Below, one piece after another: positions 6,374 through 14,401 of a stretch of 27,601 bases of DNA; the first letter of the stretch is position 1, and each line of letters begins with the position of its first letter. The notes under the pieces are model-generated. The model was not told where the DNA came from and searched no databases. It saw only the letters and a program-made list of their open reading frames with translations. Position numbers and translations under genes: made by a program. The stretch lies in the NCBI GenBank assembly GCA_045603285.1, contig JAZULW010000137.1, positions 1 to 27,601 of the forward strand, given 5' to 3'. The DNA is from RGIG3009 sp045603285. Its GTDB lineage: Bacteria > Bacillota > Clostridia > Oscillospirales > Acutalibacteraceae.

Positions 6374-7336
6374 TCACACCTGCTTTTCGGTTGTTACCGT
6401 AATAGTTTCACCGTCACTCACTACCATAATATCCCCGTGAAAGTCACAGCGGTATATTTCACACGAAACTTTTCGCAATGTTTTCAACGTTTCCGCATGC
6501 GGGTGATTATACCGATTGCCAAGACCGCACGGAATCAACGCAATCGAGGGAGAAATCGCGGTGATGAAATCTTCGCTTGAGGAAGAACGGCTACCATGAT
6601 GACCGACTTTCAACACATCGGCACGCAAATCCACACCGTTTTCAAGCAATTCTTCTTCCACTTCTTTTCCTGCGTCGCCCATCAGCAAGAAACGCGTTTT
6701 GCCAAATCGAACACGGCAAACAATGGACTGTTCGTTGGTTTCCGTATGATCGGACAAGCCACTTAAAATGTCAATGAATGCATCGCCGAACGGATAGCTG
6801 TCGCCAAACAACGGTTCAACAGGTGTCACGTCGTTTTCAATGAGAGAGGTCAACAAATCCTCGTATACGCGGGTAGTAGGTGTAAATCCTTCCGGCATAT
6901 AGGCCATCATAAAGGTGCCGATTTTGATATTGTTCACAACCTCATCCATACCGCCGATATGGTCAGCGTCGGGATGGGTGGCAATCACATAATCCAAATA
7001 CGTAATGCCGACACGGTTTAAAAAGGAAACGATCGAATTTCCATCCTCGTTTTCTCCGGCATCGATTAACGCAGAATGCCCGCCGTTTTGCAGCAACAAG
7101 CAGTCCGCATTCCCTACATCCATCACTGTTAGACGGAATTCGGAATCGCCGAGCGACATATCCTCGCGCAAGCCGGTCCATACGTACAAATTATCCCACG
7201 TGAGATCGGGAATCCAGCCTGCCGATTCGTTCAGGGTGATAAAACCGCTTATCCATAGGCAAAGCGCGACTGCAACAGCCACAATACTTTTACATACGGA
7301 ATACCGTCTTTTTGAACTTAAACGTTTCATCATCAT
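6374..7336 (-). CDS. Membrane-anchored MBL-fold hydrolase, ComEC/Rec2 C-terminal-like
   Basis: The 320-residue protein starts with a basic stretch (KRLSSKRR) and one hydrophobic segment at about 18-35 (IVAVAVALCLWISGFITL), which looks like a signal anchor. The metallo-beta-lactamase domain follows: LTVMDVGNADCLLLQ, ALIDAGE, the metal motif THPDADHIGG (about 120), LLMGDAGKEVEEELL, VLKVGHHGSRSSSSEDF, and a closing NRYNHPHAETL. This matches the extracellular nuclease-like domain of ComEC, but without ComEC's competence transmembrane body. It is probably an extracytoplasmic phosphodiesterase or nuclease; the substrate is unknown. The start overlaps the ftsK stop by 4 bases (ATGA). The third Met (ATG at 7330) is a possible alternative start, with GGGGA upstream. 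Confidence 0.87.
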   Translation of the reverse strand: MMMKRLSSKRRYSVCKSIVAVAVALCLWISGFITLNESAGWIPDLTWDNLYVWTGLREDMSLGDSEFRLTVMDVGNADCLLLQNGGHSALIDAGENEDGNSIVSFLNRVGITYLDYVIATHPDADHIGGMDEVVNNIKIGTFMMAYMPEGFTPTTRVYEDLLTSLIENDVTPVEPLFGDSYPFGDAFIDILSGLSDHTETNEQSIVCRVRFGKTRFLLMGDAGKEVEEELLENGVDLRADVLKVGHHGSRSSSSEDFITAISPSIALIPCGLGNRYNHPHAETLKTLRKVSCEIYRCDFHGDIMVVSDGETITVTTEKQV

Positions 7337-9714
7337 TCCCCATCATCGGGACGAATCATATTCATTTCCAACCATTGTTGACGGGTGATAAGAACCTGAC
7401 GCGGTTTACTGCCTTCGTGGGGGCCAACAATACCGCGTTGTTCCAGTTCGTCGATGATGCGGCCCGCACGGGCATACCCCAACCGCAACCGCCGTTGCAA
7501 AAGGGATGTAGACGCCATACCGGCTTCCACCACCACTTCGATGGCTTGCGGCAACATTTCATCGCCGTCACTTGCATCACCCATGCCATCGTCGCCGCCT
7601 TTGGACGATTTTTCGGTTGCTTGGGCTTGACGTTCGATTTCATTGATGACCGCTTCATCATATTGTTGCGATTCGGTGGATTTCAGGAAATCCACCACCG
7701 ATTCCACTTCGCGGTTACCAACAAAGCAGCCTTGCACACGCATGGGTTTGGCAAAACCAACGGGCATAAACAACATATCGCCTTTACCCAGCAATTTTTC
7801 CGCGCCGCCCGTATCCAAAATGGTACGAGAATCCACGGCGGAAGCTACCGTAAGCGCCAAACGCGACGGAATGTTGGCTTTGATAAGACCCGTGATAACA
7901 TCAACAGAAGGACGTTGCGTAGCAATGACCAAATGCATACCCGCCGCACGTGCCATTTGCGCCAAACGGCAAATATTGCTTTCCACCTCGTTGGCAGCCA
8001 CCATCATCAAATCAGCCAATTCGTCAATAACAATCAAGATTTGCGGCAACACTTCCAAACGTTCGTCTTGCTTTGCTACCTCATTATAAGTCGTTAAATC
8101 GCGCACGTTATTTTCGGCAAACAATTTGTAGCGGCGCAACATTTCGTTAACCGACCACCCAAGTGCGCCCGCCGCTTTGCGCGGATCGGTCACAACGGGA
8201 ACGAGCAAGTGCGGTATCCCATTATAAATACCGAATTCTACTTGTTTGGGGTCTACCAACAACAGTTTGACTTCATCGGGACGCGCGTGGAATAACACGC
8301 TTTGAATCATCGAGTTAGTACATACCGATTTACCCGAACCGGTTGTACCGGCAATGAGCAAGTGTGGCATTTTGGCAAGGTCGGCCAACACAATTTGGCC
8401 CGCAATATCTTTGCCCAGCGCAACCGTTAAACGGCTCGATGCATTTTTGAATTCTTTGGAACCGATCAGGTCGCGCAAGCAAACAGAACCCGAAACACGG
8501 TTCGGAACCTCAATCCCGACAGCAGCTTTATTGGGAATAGGGGCTTCGATACGCACGCCCGTTGTTGCCAAACGGAGAGCAATATCATCGGCAAGACCGG
8601 TGATACGGCTGATCTTAACGCCGGCACTGGGTTGCAATTCATACCGCGTAACCGTAGGACCGCGTGAAATGTTGATAACTTTGGCACTCACACCGAATTC
8701 CTGCAGTGTTTGTACCAATAATTCCGCCGTGGAGTTTTGTTCCCGTTGCGCGGCAGAAAGGTCACCGCTTTTTGACTCGTTCAAAAGCGATAACGGCGGA
8801 TACACGTATTCTTCGGGTGTTTCTTTTTGTTTTTCAGGCTCATTTTCCACCACAAATTCTTCTGTATCTTGTTCGTTATCTTCCTTCGCGGGGAAAATAT
8901 CGTCCGCCTTTACGGGCGGCAACGGCGTTTCTTCTTGCAGTTCCGCCGCCGCTTCTTCAAACGCACGCAACGAGTCGGACTTTTTCTGCGTTTCATCCTC
9001 CGTCACAATGACAGCATCTTGTTTCACTTCCGTGTCGGGGTAACCGGCGCCAAGTTCCACGTCAATAGACGTTTTGCGGCGCGCTACACCGTTTTCTACG
9101 GCTGTTTCCAAGGTTTCTTTGGTTTTTTGAACAGGTTTCCACAAGGCTTTTACAAATGCAATAACGGTTGTTCCCGTAAACAACATCAACGTCACAAATG
9201 CCAATAGCAACACAATGATCTTGGAGCCGACATCGGTGAACAAAAATTCCATTGGGTGGCCCAGCAGCGCACCGGCTACACCGCCGCCGCGCACGTCCAC
9301 ACCCAATTCAAAAGCACCGCGAATGGCTTCCCAATACGTTTCGGTTTGCGCATCGGCAACAAACAAATGAATGGTTGTCACTATCGTGACAAACGCCATC
9401 ACGCATTGCCACGGTTTTATGCGAAAATCAACCGCGTGTTCCATCGCGTATACTACGGCCAAATATCCCATTAAAAAAGGAAAAATATAGGAACAGATAC
9501 CAAAAAGGCCTAGCACGGTGTTATGTAACAAGCCCCATAAACTTTCGCCCGGAATAATCACTAAGCAGAATAGCAATATAGCTCCTGCAAAAAGCAACAC
9601 GGCCGTGGTTTGTTTGCGTGCGGCTTCTGCTGCTTGGCGTTTTTTACGCGTTTCGGCTGCCTTTTTGGCACTGGTTTTACGCGACGTCGTTGTTTTTTTA
9701 CGTTTTTGAGGCAC
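7333..9714 (-). CDS. ftsK: FtsK/SpoIIIE-family DNA translocase
   Basis: A 793-residue septal DNA pump that moves chromosome ends, or the forespore chromosome, through the closing septum (family knowledge). A basic Lys/Arg-rich N-terminus (1-35) precedes about four membrane segments (roughly 38-200; LLFAGAILLFCLVII, LGLFGICSYIFPFLMGYLAVVYAM, CVMAFVTIVTTIHLFVA, IIVLLLAFVTLMLFTGTTVIAFV). An acidic linker follows to about 320. The motor has INISRGPTVTRYELQPSAGVKISRI, Walker A IAGTTGSGKS at about 456 and Walker B ILIVIDELADLMM near 565. It ends in the DNA-reading gamma winged helix (SLLQRRLRLGYARAGRIIDELEQRGIVG). The start is GTG at 9712-9714 with GGAGGG 7 bases upstream. Whether it is the division FtsK, SpoIIIE or both cannot be told from the sequence. 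Placement directly after tepA is the common Firmicutes arrangement. Confidence 0.96.
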   Translation of the reverse strand: MPQKRKKTTTSRKTSAKKAAETRKKRQAAEAARKQTTAVLLFAGAILLFCLVIIPGESLWGLLHNTVLGLFGICSYIFPFLMGYLAVVYAMEHAVDFRIKPWQCVMAFVTIVTTIHLFVADAQTETYWEAIRGAFELGVDVRGGGVAGALLGHPMEFLFTDVGSKIIVLLLAFVTLMLFTGTTVIAFVKALWKPVQKTKETLETAVENGVARRKTSIDVELGAGYPDTEVKQDAVIVTEDETQKKSDSLRAFEEAAAELQEETPLPPVKADDIFPAKEDNEQDTEEFVVENEPEKQKETPEEYVYPPLSLLNESKSGDLSAAQREQNSTAELLVQTLQEFGVSAKVINISRGPTVTRYELQPSAGVKISRITGLADDIALRLATTGVRIEAPIPNKAAVGIEVPNRVSGSVCLRDLIGSKEFKNASSRLTVALGKDIAGQIVLADLAKMPHLLIAGTTGSGKSVCTNSMIQSVLFHARPDEVKLLLVDPKQVEFGIYNGIPHLLVPVVTDPRKAAGALGWSVNEMLRRYKLFAENNVRDLTTYNEVAKQDERLEVLPQILIVIDELADLMMVAANEVESNICRLAQMARAAGMHLVIATQRPSVDVITGLIKANIPSRLALTVASAVDSRTILDTGGAEKLLGKGDMLFMPVGFAKPMRVQGCFVGNREVESVVDFLKSTESQQYDEAVINEIERQAQATEKSSKGGDDGMGDASDGDEMLPQAIEVVVEAGMASTSLLQRRLRLGYARAGRIIDELEQRGIVGPHEGSKPRQVLITRQQWLEMNMIRPDDGE

Positions 9715-9762
9715 AGTTTGACCCTCCTCGTTGATATGTAACCGCCTACGGCGGCGTGGATG

Positions 9763-10437
9763 CTATTTGGTTTCGTTTATCATCTCATGCAATGCAGAAA
9801 GTGCATCCGATAAGGAACCGAGTTCATCAATGAGCCCGTTTTCAACGGCTTGTTCCCCATCCAACACCGTACCGATATCGGTTGCCATTTCGTCGGTATT
9901 GAAACACAATTTTGCGAAACGATCGTGTGTCATATGCGAATGATCGGTCACAAACCGAATGATACGGTCTTGCATTTGTTGAAAATGCAAAAATGCCTGC
10001 GGAACACCCAGCACCAAACCGTTCACCCGAACAGGATGAATGGTCATGGTGGCAGACGGCACAATAAACGAGCGTTTCGCAGAAACCGCCAACGGAACGC
10101 CAATGGAATGCCCTCCTCCGAGAACAAGCGAAACGGTGGGTTTGCTCATTCCGGCAATCAGTTCTGCCAAAGCCAGACCCGCCTCAATATCGCCACCCAC
10201 TGTATTGAGTAACAACAAAAGGCCGTCTATTTTGTCGTTTTCTTCCACCGCAACCAATTGCGGAATGACATGCTCGTACTGCGTGGTTTTGTTATCACTC
10301 GGCAACCCATAATGCCCTTCAATTTGTCCGATAATGGTTAAACAATGAATGGTGTTTTTGCCGTTACACGTTGTAATAGAACCGCTTTGTATGATACTGT
10401 CAAACGACGGCGCATCGGATTTTTGCTTTTTATCCAC
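9763..10437 (-). CDS. tepA: ClpP-like serine protease TepA (translocation-enhancing protein)
   Basis: The 224-residue ClpP/crotonase-fold protein has LLLNTVGGDIEAGLALAELIAG (substrate-binding glycines), the nucleophile motif LGGGHSIGVPLAVSA, the catalytic-His motif ATMTIHPVRVNG, and a C-terminal LDGEQAVENGLIDELG matching the ClpP Asp region. The Ser-His-Asp triad thus appears intact. In Bacillus the homologue (TepA/YlfJ) affects protein export and germination-related degradation of small acid-soluble proteins; the role here is inferred. The start is GTG at 10435-10437 with GGGAGG 7-10 bases upstream. That site lies inside a hairpin (see 10440-10480). It precedes ftsK by 48 bases in the same direction. 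Confidence 0.9.
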   Translation of the reverse strand: MDKKQKSDAPSFDSIIQSGSITTCNGKNTIHCLTIIGQIEGHYGLPSDNKTTQYEHVIPQLVAVEENDKIDGLLLLLNTVGGDIEAGLALAELIAGMSKPTVSLVLGGGHSIGVPLAVSAKRSFIVPSATMTIHPVRVNGLVLGVPQAFLHFQQMQDRIIRFVTDHSHMTHDRFAKLCFNTDEMATDIGTVLDGEQAVENGLIDELGSLSDALSALHEMINETK

Positions 10438-10439
10438 AG

Positions 10440-10480
10440 TTTATCCCTCCCGTGACTAGTGTAGCCATCACGGGGATAAA
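10440..10480 (-). promoter_or_regulatory. Hairpin overlapping the tepA ribosome binding site
   Basis: In the minus-strand transcript, TTTATC and CCCGTGA from the 5' arm (plus-strand 10468-10480) pair with TCACGGG and GATAAA from the 3' arm (10440-10455), 13 pairs with a 3-base bulge and a 12-base loop. The tepA Shine-Dalgarno GGGAGGG (10445-10451) sits in the 3' arm and bulge. Folding would hinder initiation two bases downstream. There is no U-run, so it is unlikely to be a terminator for ymdB. Confidence 0.5.
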
Positions 10481-10496
10481 CCATTCGGTTAAATCG

Positions 10497-11267
10497 TTAA
10501 CGAATATCCAACCGCTCGATTGCTGTTGTTTTGCCGGTAGCGTTATCCACCGCAAGCAGTACCGCTTGCATCATACAGGGACCTTCTGCCACCGAAAATC
10601 GAACGGGAATTTTTTCCTTCATTTTTGCGATGGACTGTTCGGTACAAACACCTAAAACCGAATGAATCGGTCCCGTCATCCCGACATCGGTAATAAACCC
10701 TGTACCATTCGGTAAAATTTGCTCATCCGCCGTCGGGGTGTGCGTGTGTGTTCCTACGACCGCCGAGACACGACCGTCGGCATAATAAGCCAACGCTTTC
10801 TTTTCTGCCGTGGCCTCTGCATGAAAATCAACAATTTTGCAAGTGGGCAAATCCGAGTTGGATAAAATGGCATCCAGCGTCTCAAAAGGACAGGCTAACG
10901 GCTCCATATACACCACACCCATCAAATTGATAACCGCCACCCGAAAACGCCCCTTGTCCACCACAAAAACGCCGGACCCGGGGGCAGTGTGCGGATAGTT
11001 GGCCGGACGTAAAATGCCGTCTTCTTTCTCCAATTCATCATACAGTTCGGGGCGACGAAAAATATGATTCCCCCCCGTTATCGCATCAGCACCGCTTTTG
11101 AACAATGCTTCCGCCGACACTTTGGTCATCCCATTGCCATCGGCAGAATTTTCACCGTTGACGATGCAAACATCCACTGCATATTGCCGTTTAATGGCAG
11201 GCAATACCTTTTCCAAATGGCGGCAACCGGCCGCACCGACCACGTCACCCACACAAAGAATGTTCAT
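10497..11267 (-). CDS. ymdB: YmdB-family metallophosphoesterase (2',3'-cyclic nucleotide phosphodiesterase)
   Basis: The 256-residue protein has the calcineurin-like ligands in order: ILCVGDVVG at the start (Asp8), VNGENSADGNGMT (Asn/Glu), ADAITGGNHIFRR (GNH), VDFHAEATAEKKALAYYADGRVSAVVGTHTHTPTAD (DFHAE and GTHTHT). YmdB of Bacillus hydrolyses 2',3'-cyclic nucleotides and influences motility versus biofilm fate and sporulation timing, acting together with RNase Y. Here it is directly downstream of rny, as in Bacillus. The frame is open back to 11312, but the ATG at 11265-11267 has GGCGGAG upstream and gives the conserved MNILCVGD start; the extra N-terminus would lie on the rny terminator. 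Confidence 0.92.
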   Translation of the reverse strand: MNILCVGDVVGAAGCRHLEKVLPAIKRQYAVDVCIVNGENSADGNGMTKVSAEALFKSGADAITGGNHIFRRPELYDELEKEDGILRPANYPHTAPGSGVFVVDKGRFRVAVINLMGVVYMEPLACPFETLDAILSNSDLPTCKIVDFHAEATAEKKALAYYADGRVSAVVGTHTHTPTADEQILPNGTGFITDVGMTGPIHSVLGVCTEQSIAKMKEKIPVRFSVAEGPCMMQAVLLAVDNATGKTTAIERLDIR

Positions 11268-11285
11268 ATTCTCCGCCCTTCTAAC

Positions 11286-11320
11286 GAAAACAAACGGTGC
11301 CCGACGGGGCACCGTTTGTT
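11286..11320 (-). terminator. Intrinsic terminator after rny
   Basis: A perfect 13-pair stem, ACAAACGGTGCCC (11290-11302) with GGGCACCGTTTGT (11307-11319), has a 4-base loop and is followed by TTTTCG on the minus strand. It lies between rny and ymdB, so ymdB and the genes after it probably depend on read-through or processing. Confidence 0.82.
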
Positions 11321-11325
11321 ACTTG

Positions 11326-12888
11326 TTACTTTGCGTAATCGACGGCGCGATTTTCACGAATCAAATTCACTTTGATCTGACCGGGATAATCCAAACTGTC
11401 TTCGATTTTTTGCGCAATATCGCGCGCAAGCAAGGTCATCTTATCGTCGCTTACCACATCGGGGCGTACAATAATACGAATCTCGCGGCCGGCTTGGATT
11501 GCAAAAGAACGTTCCACACCGTTAAATTCGTTAGCCACTTCTTCCAATTTTTCCAAACGCTTGATGTAGTTTTCCAAATTTTCGCGACGGGCACCCGGGC
11601 GAGCCGCGGAAATGGCATCGGCGGCTTGGACCAAGCAGGCCACCACGGTATTGGCTTCCACGTCTCCATGGTGCGCGTGAATCGCATGGATAACGGCTTC
11701 ACTTTCCTTGTACTTACGTGCAATATCTACACCAATTTCAATATGCGAACCCTCAATTTCGTGGTCAACCGCTTTGCCGATATCGTGCAATAAACCGGCA
11801 CGACGCGCCACCTCGGGATCAATTCCCAATTCGCTGGCCATAATGCCCGAAAGGAAGGCCACTTCCATCGAGTGGTTCAGCACGTTTTGACCGTAACTGG
11901 TGCGGTAACGCAAACGACCGAGCAATTTTACCACTTCGGGATGGATACCGCGCAAACCGGTTTCCAACACCGCACGCTCACCTTCGGATTTGATGGTAGC
12001 TTCCACCTCCCGGCGAGCTTTCTCCACCATTTCCTCAATGCGAGCAGGATGGATACGACCATCGGAAATCAAACGCTCCAAACACAAGCGTGCGATCTCA
12101 CGGCGAACCGGATCAAACCCCGAAAGCGTGATAGCCTCGGGCGTATCGTCAATAATAAGGTCCACACCGGTTAAGGTTTCAATGGCGCGGATATTACGAC
12201 CTTCGCGCCCGATGATACGGCCTTTCATTTCGTCATTAGGCAACGGAACAACCGAAACGGTGGTTTCCGAAACTTGGTCAGCCGCCACGCGCTGTATGGC
12301 ATGGGAAATGAGGTTGCGGGCGCGTTGATCCGCTTCGTCTTTCAGTTGCGCTTCAAACTCACTGATCTTAAGCGCCTTTTCGTGCGCCAATTCTTCCGCA
12401 AGATTTTTAAGCAAATATTCTTTGGCCTGTTCCACGGTGAAGCCGGAAATTCTTTCCAACATTTCGAACTGACCTTTTTTTAAATTTTCAACATCCTCCA
12501 GACGGGAATCGATCTCTTTTTGCTTTTTGGCAATGGCTTCTTCCTTTGCCTCGTAATTTTCAATTTTGTGGTCAAGCGATTCTTCTTTTTGTTGCAAACG
12601 GCGTTCTTGACGAACCACTTCGTTGCGGCGCTCTTTGAGTTCGCGCTCGGATTCATTGCGCAAACGATGAATTTCGTCTTTGGCTTCAATGAGCGCTTCT
12701 TTCTTTTTAGATTCCGCGGCAGCTTTGGCATCCTTTTTGATGCGCTCTGCCTCTTCTTCCGCGGAGCCGATCGCGGCTTCTGCGGTTTTTTTGCGATGAG
12801 AAATACCGGCTTTAAAGGCAACCAATCCGGCCACAAGAGCGCCGACAATGAGGGCCACCAAACCGATAACAATGTACATCGTGTCCAC
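11326..12888 (-). CDS. rny: Ribonuclease Y
   Basis: A membrane-anchored endoribonuclease that initiates mRNA decay in Firmicutes (family knowledge). The 520-residue protein has a single N-terminal helix (MYIVIGLVALIVGALVAGLVAF, about 4-25), a long charged coiled coil (about 30-190, rich in E/K/R), a KH RNA-binding domain (KGRIIGREGRNIRAIETLTGVD, about 224-250) and an HD domain with the catalytic LLHDIGKAVDHE (about 366-377). It ends with a typical KVNLIRENRAVDYAK. The start is GTG at 12886-12888, about 10 bases after AGGAGGTG; the ATG at 12879 would be too far from that site. The first gene after a near-consensus promoter, with a structured leader of about 190 bases. Confidence 0.96.
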   Translation of the reverse strand: MDTMYIVIGLVALIVGALVAGLVAFKAGISHRKKTAEAAIGSAEEEAERIKKDAKAAAESKKKEALIEAKDEIHRLRNESERELKERRNEVVRQERRLQQKEESLDHKIENYEAKEEAIAKKQKEIDSRLEDVENLKKGQFEMLERISGFTVEQAKEYLLKNLAEELAHEKALKISEFEAQLKDEADQRARNLISHAIQRVAADQVSETTVSVVPLPNDEMKGRIIGREGRNIRAIETLTGVDLIIDDTPEAITLSGFDPVRREIARLCLERLISDGRIHPARIEEMVEKARREVEATIKSEGERAVLETGLRGIHPEVVKLLGRLRYRTSYGQNVLNHSMEVAFLSGIMASELGIDPEVARRAGLLHDIGKAVDHEIEGSHIEIGVDIARKYKESEAVIHAIHAHHGDVEANTVVACLVQAADAISAARPGARRENLENYIKRLEKLEEVANEFNGVERSFAIQAGREIRIIVRPDVVSDDKMTLLARDIAQKIEDSLDYPGQIKVNLIRENRAVDYAK

Positions 12889-13080
12889 GGGGATCCTACA
12901 CCTCCTGATGTTTACTTTTCAAACTGCGTTTATTATCGTACCAAAGCAACCGCCCGTATGGGGCGGATAGTGTTGTTATAATTTTTACAACACCCTCCAT
13001 CAAAAACAGAGGAAATCATAAAACAACAAGATAGGAATATTGTATTTGGCAGCACCGTCTACCATATGCAGTATATCCTT
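12889..13080 (-). other. Structured leader of rny
   Basis: The predicted transcript start near 13080 leaves about 190 bases before rny. Two hairpins are visible: GTGTTGT (12970-12976) with ACAACAC (12987-12993), and CCGCCC (12950-12955) with GGGCGG (12961-12966). They are only a few bases apart. Neither is followed by a U-run on the minus strand. No known riboswitch class was recognised. RNase Y mRNA leaders could be sites of autoregulation, but nothing in the sequence proves it. Confidence 0.4.
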
Positions 13081-13085
13081 TGTGC

Positions 13086-13115
13086 ATTATACCTCTTTTT
13101 GGGGGTATCTGTCAA
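13086..13115 (-). promoter_or_regulatory. Near-consensus promoter of the rny operon
   Basis: On the minus strand, -35 TTGACA at 13110-13115, an 18-base spacer and -10 TATAAT at 13086-13091. Both hexamers are perfect. It faces away from the aminopeptidase promoter at 13149-13157. Confidence 0.8.
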
Positions 13116-13148
13116 GCGAATTTTCTTCTTTTCTTCCAAAAGAAGATG

Positions 13149-13157
13149 TGTTATAAT
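13149..13157 (+). promoter_or_regulatory. Extended -10 promoter of the aminopeptidase operon
   Basis: TGTTATAAT gives a perfect -10 (13152-13157) with the TGn extension at 13149-13151. No good -35 is seen. Transcription would start near 13164, about 14 bases before the ATG at 13178, so the leader would consist of little more than the ribosome site. Confidence 0.6.
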
Positions 13158-13177
13158 GCCTTTTGGGAGATGATTTT

Positions 13178-14401
13178 ATGAACAAGACCAGACTGAAAAA
13201 ATATGCCGCTTTGATTGCCCGTGTCGGTGCCAACATTCAAAAAGGACAAGGCGTCATCATCCACGCAGAATTGGACCAACCGGAATTCGTGAAACTGGTT
13301 ACGGAGGAATGCTACCGCGCCGGTGCTTCCAAAGTGGAGGTGGAATGGAGTTATCAGCCGCTTACCAAAGTGCACGTGCGTCATCGCTCTTTAAAGGTAT
13401 TGTCTACCGTGGAGGAATGGGAAGTGGCAAAACTGCGCCACCGCACCGAAACATTGCCCGCCATGATCTATTTGATCTCCGAAGACCCTGACGGATTGAA
13501 TGGCATTAACCAAGAAAAATACAGAAAATCGTACCAAGCGCGCTATCGCGTCATCAAACCCTTCCGCGACCAAATGGACACCCATTACCCGTGGTGTATC
13601 GCGGCCGTTCCGGGCGCCGCTTGGGCGAAAAAGATGTTCCCCCACGAACGCACCTCCCGTGCAATCGAAAAATTATGGGAAGCCATCCTCAGCACTTCTC
13701 GCGTGGACGAGGATCCCATCAAAGCGTGGGAAGAGCATAACCGCAATTTGGAAGAACGCTGCCGCTATCTCAATTCGCTTAACATTGAATCGCTTGAATA
13801 TACCGCGTCGAACGGCACGCATTTAACCGTGGGCATGATTCCCGATGCGCTTTTCCTCGGCGGCGGTGAGCGTACACAAGAAGGCCAATATTTCAACCCC
13901 AACATTCCGACCGAGGAAGTGTTTATCACCCCTATGAGGGGAAGTGCGGAAGGTATTGTCTATTCCAGCCGCCCCCTCTCCTATCGTGGTCAGTTGATTG
14001 ACAATTTCTCCATTCGCTTTGAAAACGGACGTGCCGTGGAAGCGCACGCCGAGAAAAACGAAGAGCTTTTGCAACAAATGATTGCGATGGACGACGGCGC
14101 CGCTTGTCTGGGCGAATGTGCGCTTGTACCGTACGACTCCCCCATTCGCAAAAGTGAATTATTGTTCTACAACACCTTGTTTGATGAAAATGCCGCTTGC
14201 CACTTGGCTCTTGGCGAGGGATTCCGCAATTGCATCCGCAATTTTGAAAGCTACACATTAGAAGAGTGCCGCGCCAAAGGCGTGAACGAATCGATGATTC
14301 ACGAAGATTTTATGATCGGCACCGACGATTTATCCATCGATGCGCACACGCGAGATGGACGCACGGTACCGATTTTCCGTAAGGGGAATTGGGCTTTTTG
14401 A
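13178..14401 (+). CDS. M29-family metallo-aminopeptidase (AmpS/PepS type)
   Basis: A cytoplasmic dinuclear-metal exopeptidase that removes N-terminal amino acids from peptides (family knowledge). The 407 residues match the family length (about 410). Visible features are an N-terminal GVIIHAELDQPEFVKLVTEECYRAGA domain, the metal-ligand Glu region GECALVPYDSPI (about 312), the ligand motif FYNTLFDENAACHLALGEGF (about 330-349) and the C-terminal MIHEDFMIGTDDLSIDA (about 374-388; His and Asp ligands). The ATG at 13178 is preceded by GGGAG; an in-frame TTG at 13163 would put the start upstream of that site. Its stop overlaps the next ATG by one base (TGATG), coupling it to the GIY-YIG/APRT frame. 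Confidence 0.94.
   Translation: MNKTRLKKYAALIARVGANIQKGQGVIIHAELDQPEFVKLVTEECYRAGASKVEVEWSYQPLTKVHVRHRSLKVLSTVEEWEVAKLRHRTETLPAMIYLISEDPDGLNGINQEKYRKSYQARYRVIKPFRDQMDTHYPWCIAAVPGAAWAKKMFPHERTSRAIEKLWEAILSTSRVDEDPIKAWEEHNRNLEERCRYLNSLNIESLEYTASNGTHLTVGMIPDALFLGGGERTQEGQYFNPNIPTEEVFITPMRGSAEGIVYSSRPLSYRGQLIDNFSIRFENGRAVEAHAEKNEELLQQMIAMDDGAACLGECALVPYDSPIRKSELLFYNTLFDENAACHLALGEGFRNCIRNFESYTLEECRAKGVNESMIHEDFMIGTDDLSIDAHTRDGRTVPIFRKGNWAF

Noticed and set aside
7312..9043. Long plus-strand frames opposite ftsK (261 and 229 codons)
   Set aside because: They are antisense shadows of a clearly coding motor gene; compositions are His/Arg or Ser rich with no family resemblance or start signal.
12970..12993. 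TGTTATAAT on the plus strand inside the rny leader, as a possible promoter
   Set aside because: It is the loop of an inverted repeat, has no -35, and no plus-strand gene follows closely; the aminopeptidase has a better promoter at 13149-13157.
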